From: Puccinia triticina
Lineage: Eukaryota; Basidiomycota; Pucciniomycetes; Pucciniales; Pucciniaceae
Assembly (NCBI RefSeq): GCF_026914185.1
Contig: NC_070570.1
Span: 5,208,001-5,272,000, forward strand
DNA length: 64,000 nucleotides
Direction: 5' to 3'
Part shown: positions 46,013 through 56,795 of the stretch, one piece after another
Numbering within the stretch: the first letter of the stretch is position 1
Layout: each line of letters starts with the position of its first letter
Notes under the pieces: model-generated
The model's input: only the letters and a program-made list of their open reading frames with translations
Database searches by the model: none
Told to the model about the DNA's origin: nothing
Position numbers and translations under genes: made by a program

Positions 46013-47252
46013 TCTCTAGGTCACCGTTTGCTGAGACATGCTTTATCTTAGAGCCCGTGCGTGTCGGGCTTTATCTTTGTGTACGTACAAGGACAGGATG
46101 TGAGTCTTGCAAAGCAGACTTGTTCCGCCCGTTATATGTATATTCTTGACAGTTCACTCGGAGTTGGACTCCAGACTCCGGAGTCATGACGGAGTGTCAC
46201 CAAGGCTAAGATGACATCAACATCCATGAATATTCAGTTTTGAAACTGGTGGCTTCACGGAATAACTTTTCACTGCCAGTGTGGAGTGCACGCACAGCAC
46301 AGTTATGGCTACGTGCACCGTGTCTGGTTAGCCCCGTAGCCATCCACCACATTCCAGCCTGGTTCAACTCATCTGCTGGCAAGTGCCATGCGCAAATTAA
46401 ACTCTCCATGCGGGAGAGTTTCAAGTGCCCCACACTTAGGCAGGTTACAATTTCTCATGTCGGCGGCGAAAGGCTATGTATAATTGCTCATGCATGTTGC
46501 AGTAGGGGCGGGGGGAAGGTTTGGTTGCGGCGAAATGTAAAAATTGCCTTCATGAACTGTATTGCCTGTGCTCATGAATCTGTGGAATCCACCCTGTTTT
46601 TCCAGGCTTTGTCAGACTCTGCCAGGCTTCAGGAGGGATAATCAATTTACCCAGCTTCAGAGTACTTGCTTTGATAGCATATTTGCTTTTACAGGACATT
46701 TCTAGCCAGGGGATAGGTTGCAAGAAATTTGAGGCTTATGATTTTAATGGGGCAAAAGGCCTGAAGAAAATCACAGCAATTTGAGAGGGTATTGTTGGAT
46801 AAAGGGGAGGGTGGCATGTTCCCTGCCATTTGTCTCAAATCTGTAGGGCTAGACATGCCACTTCTTTTCTTATGTAGTCCTACACGCCGGGGGTACTTCT
46901 TACCGCGCGGCCGTGTGGATACGACGGGTCGCACCAGATTGGTGAAACCAACGTGGATTTCGCCGTGCCCCCCGTGATTGTGGGCACCCCGTCGAAAATG
47001 CACAGGGGTGTCAAATCCTCGTCACTCTGATGAGAAAACATCGATGGGCTCCACGCGGGTAGATTTAATCCCGGTGGAGTCTGTGGGAGCCAATATTGTG
47101 TGCTGTCGAAACCACACACTGAAATATCCTCTATGAGGTTTCCACGGCTCTGTGCCTCCGGTCAGTCAGAGAGCCTCTTAAAGTTTTGCCTTCTTGGAAA
47201 AGCAGACCTTCAAGACCTTCACCACCGCTGAAACTCTCACATCACGCCCGTG
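46013..47252. other. Intergenic, no gene seen
   Basis: Contains a 12-base palindrome GACTCCGGAGTC at 46174-46185 and a GC-richer segment at 46880-47120. Short frames on both strands conflict. Confidence 0.4.
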
Positions 47253-48538
47253 ATGACCGACCAACGCTCCGCTCCCACAGACCTGCAAACACAATCGCCA
47301 CGCGTCAAGTTTGACCACCCCTCCTCTTTACAAACGGTTGGATTGGCCCGAGGTTCCGATGAGACCCCAGATTCCGATGATGCGGGGAGGGAGACCGTCT
47401 CCCGAGGTCCTAACTCCTCCATCCCCATTCGAATCCATTACAGCCTCTACGCAATGGTACAGAAGGGCGGTCAAGGTCCCGTGAGACGCCGGCGGATCTC
47501 CTTGTCGGAAGGTGGCGTCCCACCATTGGAACTGCACCTGACAGACATGATGTTCTCCACATTCAAGTCACATGTCAAGGAGCACCTGCGGACCGAGTCA
47601 GAGAATGTCTACCCCATCGACCTTGTGGTGGGACAAGCAGAGCGATACAATGCGGTGTATTGGTCTTGGATTATACTCAAGTTGGCGGACTATAATCACC
47701 TCACCCCTGGTTCAATCATCCAACCCAACTTTTCTTTCAATGAACCCAATGGCGTGTTTGACAAGTTCGTCAGCACCGTGGAGAACTCATCCTCTGATGC
47801 AAGGGTTTCAATTTTCATTGAGATGCCAGAGGACACATTTCCAGGCATTTGCCAGGCATTGCGAGGCATTAAGGCATTTGCCAGGCACTTGCCAGGCATT
47901 TGCCAGGCACTTGCCAGGCATTTGCCAGGCATTGCCAGGCATTTGCCAGGCATTGCCAGGCATTGCCAGGCATTGCCAGGCATTGCCAGGCATTGCCAGG
48001 CATTGCCAGGCATTGCCAGGCATTGCCAGGCATTGCCAGGCATTGCCAGGCATTGCCAGGCATTGCCAGGCATTGCCAGGCATTGCCAGGCATTGCCAGG
48101 CATTGCCAGGCATTTGCCAGGCATTGCCAGGCATTGCCAGGCATTTGCCAGGCATTGCCAGGCATTGCCAGGCATTTGCCAGGCATTGCCAGGCATTTGC
48201 CAGGCATTGCCAGGCATTGCCAGGCATTTGCCAGGCATTGCCAGGCATTGCCAGGCATTTCCAGGCATTTGCCAGGCATTGCGAGGCATTTGCCAGGCAT
48301 TGCCAGGCATTGCGAGGCATTTGCCAGGCATTGCCAGGCATTGCCAGGCATTTGCCAGGCATTGCGAGGCATTTGCCAGGCATTTGCCAGGCATTGCCAG
48401 GCATTGCCAGGCATTGCCAGGCATTGCCAGGCATTGCCAGGCATTGCCAGGCATTGCCAGGCATTGCCAGGCATTGCCAGGCATTGCCAGGCATTTGCCA
48501 GGCATTGCCAGGCATTTGTGAGAAGGGGTCTAACTTCT
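47253..48538 (+). CDS. Unrecognised protein whose C-terminus is a translated minisatellite
   Basis: From the ATG at 47253 about 195 codons read as normal protein: disordered N-terminus (TDQRSAPTDLQTQSPRVKF), then an ordered part (PIRIHYSLYAMVQKGGQGPV, RRRISLSEGGVPPLELHL, DLVVGQAERYNAVYWSWIIL, IIQPNFSFNEPNG, ARVSIFIEMPEDTF). At about 47840 the frame enters the decamer array and continues as imperfect repeats of ARHCQALPGI until about 48521. The ordered part resembles a multicopy rust hypothetical family, in my recollection. The likely history is that the native 3' end was replaced or interrupted by the array. Whether the fusion is expressed is unknown; the protein may normally end near the junction after a lost exon. 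Confidence 0.5.
47838..48522. repeat. Decamer/undecamer minisatellite GCCAGGCAT(T)T, about 65 units
   Basis: Units GCCAGGCATT (10 bases) and GCCAGGCATTT (11 bases) are interspersed, with a few GCGAGGCATT variants. A perfect 10-base register runs from about 47950 to 48110. The unit has no stop codon in any of the six frames, so long open frames occur on both strands (ARHCQALPGI on plus, CLAMPGNAWQ on minus). TGCCAGGCA is itself a near-palindrome. Confidence 0.95.
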
Positions 48539-48894
48539 AGGGGGTTACATGAGTTTCATATGTATGCAATATCAAAACAGTGGCCAACTTGTGGTTGAGT
48601 GAAATAAAAGGAAGGAAATAAAAGAAACAAAGGAATCCAATATGAGGTATTCAATATCCTATGCAATGTATCCTAGAGCTGAGTTGTGTGTCAAACCATG
48701 TGTGAAATACTATGTGAACTGTCCCAGATTGGTGCGTGAAAGGTGTGATCCGTGTATCTTCTGATCCAGTAGAGATATGGTGGTGGTCTGAGTTGGTGAC
48801 TAAGGGTTGTTTTGGCCGTAGATTCCATTTCTGCAGTCCATGTGGTGATATCTTGAGGCATTTAGAGAGTACAAATAAAAGTTTGAATTTTTCA

Positions 48895-49877
48895 CCTGCA
48901 AACACAGGAATAACAACTACACCAATGGCCCTCAAATCAATCAGACGCAATACATTGAATGTAAGACTTAACCCCAGAGAGCCACTCAAGAAAGCCACTG
49001 CTCCCGAAATCAACCTGTTCAGCAAACTTGACATTAATTATTGAGCGCTAGTGGGATCCCGAAACTACCTCAGTATCCTGACACGTCCGGACATATTCTT
49101 TGCAGTCAGCTCCCTATCACAGTATCTTGAAAGCCCCAGAATCAAACATTATCAAGCAGCAGTTCAAGTCTTTCAATACTTGTTGGGTACTAGGCACGTC
49201 GGATTGACCTTCAACAGGTCAGAGAAGGCTCAACTTCATGCATATGCCAATGCCGACTGGGGCAATTGTCTGGACACTAGATGTTCCACCTCTGGCTTCC
49301 TGGTGGCGACCTAATAAACTGGAAGTCATGCAGACAGCCAACTGTCTCGCTATCGACGGCGGAGGCCAAATACAAGGCAATGTTGGACTTGGGGCGGGAT
49401 CTTGCCTGGTTCGCAAGCCTCATCACCAAAGTTCAGCTGCAGAAATCTGTCAGCAACATAGCAGTATTGGTCGACAATCAGGGCGCAATCAATCTAGCAA
49501 ACAGAGAAATGACACAGAATAGCTTCAGAACAAAGCATATGAACATTTGTCTTCACTTTGTGCGCGAGCCAATCACACTCTGCCTCATCAAGCTTCATTA
49601 TGTCAAGACCAAATCAAACACGGCCGACTTCCTCACCAAGGCGCTTGGAAGATCAATTATTCGGCGCTCCCTCAGCCAACTAGGAGTCATCCAAGTCTCA
49701 GAAGCTGCTTCTAATCTTACGGCTAGAAGCATGCCAGGCTGTAAGAATACAGCTCCAGACCCCCCAGACCACCCGCAGAATTCAACTAGAAAGCGTGCGA
49801 GGTTAAGCCAAGCTGCGCAAATAGGTATGTCCATTTGCCGCAGTCCAGACCAGAAACCTAACCCAAGTCGTTGCTGA
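48895..49877 (+). pseudogene. Copia polyprotein C-terminal remnant (RT end and RNase H)
   Basis: The reading begins near LNPREPLKKATAPEINLFSK and continues ALVGSRNYLSILTRPDIFFA, VSSLSQYLESPRIKHYQAAV, AYANADWGNCLDTRCSTSGF (RNase H start), then PTVSLSTAEAKYKAMLDLGR, LVDNQGAINLAN and VKTKSNTADFLTKALGRSI, the usual Copia RNase H order. A TGA near 49042 and a frameshift near 49310-49320 disrupt it. No LTRs recognised around it. A 55-residue tail after the RNase H domain (ending PNPSRC, 49877) is open but unrecognised. It belongs to a different Copia lineage from the element at 5-10 kb. Confidence 0.8.
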
Positions 49878-49899
49878 TGTATCGCATGCTGTTTACAGA

Positions 49900-50640
49900 A
49901 GCAAATGCAGAAGATCAAACCTTAGTGGTCAACGCGCGGGAATTGGAATCAACAGACTCAGACAGAACCTTGTGCGTACCAAGTGATGATAAAGTCTGCC
50001 TTCAACAAAGCTGACTGATTTGCAATTCTTAACAGAATCCTCACAGAGCGCCTCGGCCCCAAGACAACTAGCAAACTGCTGAGCAGGATCACTGAAGACT
50101 TTGACATTTGTGGGTCTTCAGGTCCTAGAAACCACAGACCAAAACAGCAAGCTAACAGATATTTGATTCTCATTTGTCATTCAGAACCAGACCTTGCTGA
50201 TTTATTCAGGCAAGATAAAACAAAGCTATTCAAATAGCATTTGTATATTTTTGCAAGTCCCAGACAGTCAAAGCAACAGAGCCAGATCAGACAGAACTAA
50301 CAAACACCTTGTGTCATGGTTCTCAAAGTAGTCACATTGACTATAGCACCAAACGCTTAATCAATTCTCAGCGCAAAAGCAAAGTAAGGGAGAGCTGGTC
50401 CTGTGAGACAGATAGAAGCACGACTGACACCGATTGTGCAGATTCTTCTCTTCTCTCAATTCTCAGATCAAAGCTTTCTTTCTTCTCTCTATCCAGCCGT
50501 TAGGCAAAAGACAAAGCTAGCGCGTTCCTGCTTTCAGATGATTTTGATTCACTATTCAAAAGTTTCTCTTCATCATCAAAGGTTGTCATTAGCTAGCGGA
50601 GTCTTTAATTAGAAATATTATTTTCAGTTGCTCCTATTTT
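49900..50640. other. AT-rich sequence with no supported gene
   Basis: Possibly remaining 3' sequence of the Copia remnant. Nothing recognisable. Confidence 0.35.
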
Positions 50641-50645
50641 TTAAG

Positions 50646-50810
50646 TTTGCCTGTGGAGTTTTGCTCCCAGGAAACTGCTTTAGCAGTTTGCCTGTGGAGT
50701 TTTGCTCCCAGGAAAACTGCTTTAGCAGTTTGCCTGTGGAGTTTTGCTCCCAGGGAAAAATTGCTTTAGCAGTTTTAGCAGTTTGCCTGCGGAGATTTGC
50801 CCTCAGGAAT
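50646..50810. repeat. Four tandem copies of a 41-53 base unit
   Basis: TTTGCCTGTGGAGTTTTGCTCCCAGG starts at 50646, 50687, 50729 and (diverged) 50782. Each contains the hairpin-like GGAGTTTTGCTCC and ends CTGCTTTAGCAG, itself an inverted repeat. Confidence 0.85.
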
Positions 50811-50839
50811 TGGCTAGCACTGGCAGGTTATGACCTACA

Positions 50840-51970
50840 TAGTTGCCGAGCAGGTAAAAGCTCACCAAGCAGGTACTTTTACCTGCTCGGCCATTGGGAT
50901 GACCTGCTCGCTGAGCAGGTACAGTTACAGGTACCTGCTCCGGCGCGGCCAGCAGGTCAACTGGCCAAGCAGGTAACAGTACCTGCTGGGCAAGCAGGTA
51001 CTTGTTCCCGCTTCGAAGCGGCTACAGGTATCTGCTTGAAGATCAGGTCAACCTGCTTACCAAGCAGGTAAAAGCACCTGCTCGGCGGGCAGGTCATCCT
51101 GATGGCCGAGCAGGTAAAAGTAAAAATACCTGCTCGGCGAGCAGGTTGACCTACTCGGCGAGCAGGGAAAAGCTCACCAAGCAGGTACTGTTACCTGCTT
51201 GGCCAGCAGGATGATCCGCTGGCCGAGCCGGAGAAGGTACGTGTAACTGTACCTGCCCGGCGACCAGGTTGATGGCCGAGTAGGTAAAAATACCTGCTCG
51301 GCGAGCTTTTAACTGCTTGGCCAGTAGGATGACCCGCTGGCCGAGCCGGAGCAGGTACCTGTAACTGTACCTGCTGAGTGAGCAGGTCATCCCGATGGCC
51401 GAGCAGGTAAAAGTACCTGCTCGGAGAGCTTTTACCTGCTCGGCAAGTAGGTCAACCTGCTCGGCAAGTAGGTCAACCTGCTCGCCGAGCAGGTACTGTT
51501 ACCTGCTTGGCCAGCAGGATGACCCGCTGGCCGAGCCGGAGCAGGTACCTGTAACTGTACCTTCCCGGCGACCAGGTTGATGGCCGAGCAGGTAGAAATA
51601 CCTGCTCGGCGAGCTTTTACCTGCTCGGCGAGTAGGTCAACCTGCTCGCCGAGCAGGTACTATTTCCTGGCCAGCAGGTTGAACTGCTGGCCGAGTCGGA
51701 GCAAGTACCTGTAACCGTACATGCTCGACAAGCAGGTTATGCTAATGGCCGAGCAGGTAAAAGTACCTGCTCGACAAGCTTTTACCTGCTCGGCGAGTAG
51801 GTCAGCCTGCTCGCCGACCAGGTACTGTTACCTGCTTGGCCAGCAGGTTGACCTGCTCGCTGGCCAGGTACCTGAACCTGCTTGGCCTGCAGGTTGACCT
51901 GCTCGGCCAGCAGCTTGACAGGTTAACCTGCTGGCGAAGCGGGTATAGTACCTGTACGTGATCGGGCAGC
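50840..51970. repeat. Array of GAGCAGGTA/TACCTGCTC inverted motifs, about 1.1 kb
   Basis: Dozens of GCAGGTA and TACCTGC motifs alternate, forming hairpins such as CCGAGCAGGTAAAAGTACCTGCTCGG. A larger period of 310-330 bases is visible (TTGGCCAGCAGGATGA(C/T)CCGCTGG near 51200 and 51510). Open frames inside are by-products. Confidence 0.9.
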
Positions 51971-52109
51971 ACTGCTCGCTAGTCTGAGCAGTCTGCTTGG
52001 ACCGGCGAGTCGAGTTCTTGGACCAGCGAGCAGACTGCTCCGGCCACTGTGGCTCGACGTGCTAACTGCCGGAGGGCTCCTCCCCGGGAAAGTTCTCCGA
52101 GGAGGGTGG

Positions 52110-52320
52110 AACAGCCGATGATTCAAAATCATCAGCTGTTGACTCACCGATGATTCAAAATCATCGGTGATTTACCCACCGATCATTTGAAATCCTCGGT
52201 GATTGACCCACCAATGTTCATTTTACTCGGTGGGTCCGTAACCGAGCTTTCATATCAGATGAAAGCTCGCTTGAGCTGTCAACCGAGCTTCCATTGCTCG
52301 GTTGGTGGCGGCCGAGGTTA
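52110..52320. repeat. Palindromic motifs CCGATGATTCAAAATCATCGG and relatives
   Basis: Hairpins at 52147-52167 and a diverged copy just before it, plus CCGAGCTTCCATTGCTCGG further right. They form a second hairpin-rich block next to the GAGCAGGT array. Confidence 0.7.
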
Positions 52321-52358
52321 ACTCGGCTGGCCACTGATCGAGGAATTTACTTCGTCGG

Positions 52359-53090
52359 TCAGACAGCCTGCCGATTTTGGCTCGGCCGCGGACCAGCCGA
52401 GTTTGAATCGGGTGGCAAAACCCTCGGGTTACTGTCCCCCGATGTCAACTCGGATGCGGATTGCATCGGATACACGCAACCAATGTTAAATCGGTTGCGT
52501 GCATCCCAGATTAACGGGGATGCGCGCATCCGAGGCTTAAATGCTGGCAGTGCTTGCACTTCCGCTCCATCCTCTCTGAATTGGCTGAGGAGTCTGTCCA
52601 GTTTAGGGCTTATTGCACTTATGTCCCGGAGATGGGCTTCATCTAATTCTCTTAAAATTCCTTTAACTTCCTCTGCTGCGGTTGTGTCTTTGTTTTTAGA
52701 CTGGATTGCCGCAGTGAGGTTCTTGATCTCTTGAGCATGACATTGCTATCTTTAGGTTCCCTTTTGCTTGCTAATACATTCTGATCCTTCTGATCTGGTT
52801 GCAGTTTATCCTCCGGTCTGTCTTACAAAAATGGATATCTCCGCTGCCAAACTCTCAATTTTGGCGTCCAGGGTTTGTACTACATGGACCAGCTTATGAT
52901 CTTTACTCTCAACCACAGAGTTAAGTTGCTTAATTGCTGTTTGAAGTTGTTTACTTTGCTCACATCATTGGTAGAGGATTTCTTTATATTTATCTCACAC
53001 TGGCAACTGCCAGTCTTCCTTTGATCTGCTACCTTTTGTAGAAATAACCACTGTGCATTCTTGGATAAATCTTGCAACATGTCATTATGA
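52359..53090 (-). pseudogene. Coiled-coil Gag-like remnant
   Basis: Minus pieces read DMLQDLSKNAQWLFLQKVAD, VSKVNNFKQAIKQLN, VVESKDHKLVHVVQTLDAKI, then (after stops near 52740-52810) EIKNLTAAIQSKN, EVKGILRELDEAHLRDISAI and SPKLDRLLSQFREDGAEVQA. The spacing of hydrophobic residues suggests coiled coils of the kind found in rust retroelement Gag proteins. Frame changes near 52930. The decamer minisatellite follows immediately upstream of its 5' end. Confidence 0.35.
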
Positions 53091-53094
53091 CATT

Positions 53095-53270
53095 TGTTAG
53101 GCATTTGCCAGGCATTGCCAGGCATTGCCAGGCATTTGCCAGGCATTTGCCAGGCATTGCCAGTCATTGCCAGGCATTTGCCAGGCATTGCCAGGCATTT
53201 GCCAGGCATTGCCAGGCATTTGCCAGGCATTGCCAGGCATTTGCCAGGCGTTTACCAGGCATTGCTAGGC
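53095..53270. repeat. Second array of the GCCAGGCAT(T)T decamer, about 16 units
   Basis: Same unit as at 47838-48522, ending about 30 bases before the Gypsy LTR. Confidence 0.92.
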
Positions 53271-53298
53271 AAATCCTCAACCAAAGGAATGCCTCCGG

Positions 53299-53387
53299 TG
53301 TACGACTCAAAGGTTTTCCTGAGAAACTTTTGCTGAATGGAGAAGGGGATGATGGAGGTGCAAACTCTGCCTTTCTATACTACCAGA

Positions 53388-53420
<33 letters not shown>

Positions 53421-54030
53421 TTAATGAAGTGATAGGGTTGGTTGGTTCAAGATGAGCTTGTTGATGACACTGAATAATTTGTTGATATTGTTATTGTAAG
53501 GGTTGTTATGTATGTAGGTTGTTAAATGTATGTAAGGTTGTTTATGTAAATGTTGGGTTGACTGTAATTGGTGAGTAATGAACTAAGGAAAAGACCACTG
53601 AGGGGGGGAAGAGAGCTCCTTATATAGACAAATGTGAGGGAATTTAGCTACAAGGAGGCCATGTATGAGGGATTTTAGCTGCAGGGAAACTGAATGGGTG
53701 ACTATGATTGGTCAGAACATGAGGGATTTAATGTGGTACTTCTATGATGTCACCTGCAGCTGTCAGTTGTGAAGATCCACTAATTTAGAATGCATGTACA
53801 TACTATGCAGTGTAGATGAGTATGTGTAGCTGTCCAGCAGCTAGGTTGTGTATGTAAACGTGAGGTTGTAATAGGAGGTGAGGTGTATATGTAGCTTGGA
53901 ATGTAACTTCTAGTCCTGTCAAGTCCCGTCCTTGCGCCATAGTCCATGATTCCTGATGAATACTATGTAAATAAAAGAAAACAGAGAATTTTTTTATTTT
54001 TGATGTCGTGGAACCTTTCCATCTACCACA
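53299..54030 (-). repeat. Gypsy 3' LTR, 732 bases
   Basis: TGTACGACTC...CTACCACA. The left limit is where similarity to 58705-58969 ends. The right limit is followed by CCTCCCCCAACTT, which on minus is a polypurine tract directly before TGTGGTAGATGG, the LTR start in element sense. A TATATAG-containing segment (about 53621) lies inside. Confidence 0.85.
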
Positions 54031-54445
54031 TCCTCCCCCAACTTATTGTCTGTCCCCAGACAATTTTGCTGTGAAAAGTGTGGTAACTTGCAAATTGAGA
54101 GGTTTGAAACTTGAAGAGTTGTCCTTGAGTCTCTGCGGCGCGTGTCCTGAGAGGCTGAGTGAGGGGTAAATTGAACTCAAACCAGTGGGTTTTGTTATTT
54201 TTGGTTTTATTGGAGGGGTTAAATTTATTTGATGTCTGGGAGTCGAGGTGCTGCGCGCAGCCCGCAGTTGTGCAGCAGTCGACGTCGTGTGTCCATGGCG
54301 TCCGCAGTGGTTGTGCTAGTATTCTAGAGCGCGCTGGTCCTGCGCTGCGATTTGCGCAGCTCTCTGCTTCCTAGTCGCGCGCGCTGATCCAAACCGGACT
54401 CGACTCGATTGTTTCCCCGACCGGCCCCACTCCTACAATATACAT

Positions 54446-54552
54446 ATGCCGGTCAACACTACATCTCTTTCGCCACCTACGTCTCAGTCTTCCGAGTTCT
54501 TCGATCGGATTTGCAGATTGGTCGCCATCGCACGTAAGTTCCTTCTTTCTTC

Positions 54553-54586
<34 letters not shown>

Positions 54587-56116
54587 TCTTTTTTTTATGT
54601 TTGACAGCTGACTCTCCATTTCTCTTCTCTTTCTAGTGTGATGACGAAATGGGGGAGCCAACGATCATTCCTCGTACGATTCTCGAGCCACCGTGGTCCA
54701 CCACTTGCATGTAAACCTGGATCCTGCCACCGCATTGGTCAGGATCCTGGAGCTGATGAGTTAGCCTTGTTTGGTGTTCCGAAGATCGGTGAGTCAAGTC
54801 TTCTGGTTGGTCAGAACCGGACGCAACCTCTTTTCCTCGAGAATTCACGTCCTGACTCTCGTGCCGAAGTTACGAGCCCTTTTTATTCTTGTGTAGCTGC
54901 TTCCTTTACTTTAAAAGGTGGAGGTGGACCAATCGCCGCCTGTTTTCTCCTCATTCATCGTAGTCCCAAGTTTTATCCTACTCATAGCTTCATCATGACC
55001 CGTCGTACCCATCGAAATCGCCCAACCAATCGTCCCTCTGTCCGCTACGCTTTGCATTCGCGCCCTTCCAACGTTGCTTCCCCGTTTTTAGTGCGCCTTC
55101 CTAGTTATGTTATATATATGTACTTAGATTCGATACTTATTCTTTTTTTCCTTCTCTAGACGACCAGCCCGAATGGAGGAGCCTCTCAAGAGAGCTCCTT
55201 TACCCCGATCCTGAATGCTTCGCCAGCCGTCCCATCTGAGGTTTCCGGGTTTAATTCCCCAACAACCCCGCTTCGTCCCCGTACTCCTCCCGGTTTGGGA
55301 GGCCCGCATCTTCAATCCCCAATGTATCAGGCTTACCCTGAGTCTGAACTCGATCGATCCCCGGCCTATCGAACTCAGCATTCCTCTCCTGTCTGTCCTC
55401 AGTTATCGCCTGGGTCCAGGCCCTTTGTGGTCAGTAGTCCTGCACTGAACCGTTTGAATGAGGTATGTTTTCCTTGTGGATCGTTCTCTTGTATGCTGCC
55501 ACTGATGAAACCTTTGATGTTGCTTATTCCACAGATGCTCCAGTCCAACCGAGCTATCATCCCCGGATTCTGGTCGCCTCCGGCTGCTCCTCGGCCTCGT
55601 GACCTGGACACTCCAAGTACCGCAGCTAGTCTCCTTTCCATATCCAGCCCGGCTGCTCCAGCTTCCTTGCCTGTTACCAAGTCTTCAGCTTCCAACGCCA
55701 CCAGTGTTGATGAGTCCCGATCTTGTCGTTCTTCTATCAGTGCACCTTTCTCGGCTAGCGGTCGAGCTCATATCTACCCGAACGCGAATCTTGAGCGTGT
55801 TGCTTCACCCAATCCACCCGGCCTTTATGACCCAGATGAATACCACCGTCTTGACAACCGTCAAATCGGAAATCTTCTTTCTGCCAATATCAACCCTCGC
55901 CGATTTGATGTCTACGCCACCGGCCCTGCTGAACTCGACCAGATGTACCAGTGCTTCATGAACGCCTTTGTTCATTACTGCAACCTTTGCCCGGCTTCCA
56001 ATCCGTTCCAACACATGGAACGCGTCCGCCTCTTCAAGTTCGTCACCCGTTGATACCTGCAACTCAACCACCGCCTTCAAGTCCGAACCCATCCTACTGA
56101 TCGCTCCTCCTGGTAA
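54446..56116 (+). CDS. Accessory gene antisense to Gypsy pol, spliced, unrecognised
   Basis: Well supported exons: 55160-55462 (preceded by TTCTCTAG) and from 55535 (preceded by CCACAG), joined by a 72-base GT-AG intron in phase 0. They encode a Pro/Ser-rich part (PSEVSGFNSPTTPLRPRTPP, LNRLNEMLQSNRAIIPGFW) followed by an ordered C-terminal part (PPGLYDPDEYHRLDNRQIGN, INPRRFDVYATGPAELDQMY, QCFMNAFVHYCNLCPASNPF, ERVRLFKFVTR). A TGA at 56051-56053 is followed in frame by 20 more sensible codons up to TAA 56114-56116, or to a donor (GGTAAGTG) there, so the TGA may be a mutation. Upstream, 54446-54533 (MPVNTTSLSPPTSQSSEFFD) with donor GTAAGT looks like a first exon, but the exon between (about 54650-54785) is frame-disrupted. 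No similarity recognised; not a standard Gypsy protein. Confidence 0.5.
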
Positions 56117-56795
56117 GTGTTTCGTTCCTACTTCTTCTTTTTTTTCATTATTACTGATTGCCTTTCTTTCCTGTTCTTTGATGTTGTTTCAGAATCCGAC
56201 CAAGTCTTTCTTTGCTTCTGTGAGCTCAATTTTTCTTCTTCATTTTCCTCTTTTACTGTTTGCTGATATATTTTCCTTAGTTTTTGTTTTCTTGTTCGTT
56301 CCCTCGGCTGTGCTGATGGTGTGATGGACTTGGCTGTCCTTGAGCGACGCCTATTCGGGGGTTTGAAATCATAAAACCACAAAAAAAAAATCGCTAGATA
56401 ACTTCTAAATCCGAAAAAAAATCGAAAAAATCGCCTAAATCTAAAAAAAACTGATTTTTTTTTGTTCTTTTATCTTGTTATACTTATGTTTTAGTTTGTT
56501 TTATTTATCTTTTTAGTCTTGATGCCAATCTATCCTCCTCCCCTCCCCCAACTTATTCGGTTGTCCTCAGCCGTCGCAAACTTGTGAGAAAAACCCGTCC
56601 ATCGTGATGAGCGGTCTTGAAGAAAAATGTGACGTTCCCAGACTGAATGTTTTAAGTGAGTGTACCCTCCTGGGGTTTTGAAAAAATATGCATATCCCAA
56701 AATTAAGAATGGGGAAGGTAAGTAGTAGAGGAAAAGAAGTGACTAATAAAAAAATGAATGCAAGTCTTCCTCCCCCAACTTAAAAATTTTGCTGG
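56117..56795. other. Non-coding Gypsy segment with extra polypurine-like tracts
   Basis: CCTCCCCTCCCCCAACTTATT (about 56535) and CCTCCCCCAACTTA (about 56769) repeat the polypyrimidine block found at the LTR edge (54031). Confidence 0.5.

Noticed and set aside
47696..48598. Several open frames of 200-320 codons on both strands in the decamer array
   Set aside because: They come from a repeat unit that lacks stops in all frames; only the plus frame continuous with the 47253 start has non-repeat coding sequence.
48895..49877. Second full Copia element
   Set aside because: Only the RT end and RNase H are present, with no LTRs, integrase or Gag.
50628..51580. Open frames through the hairpin arrays (NCFSSLPVEFCSQ and similar)
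   Set aside because: Repeat-derived; change with unit number and have no native flanks.
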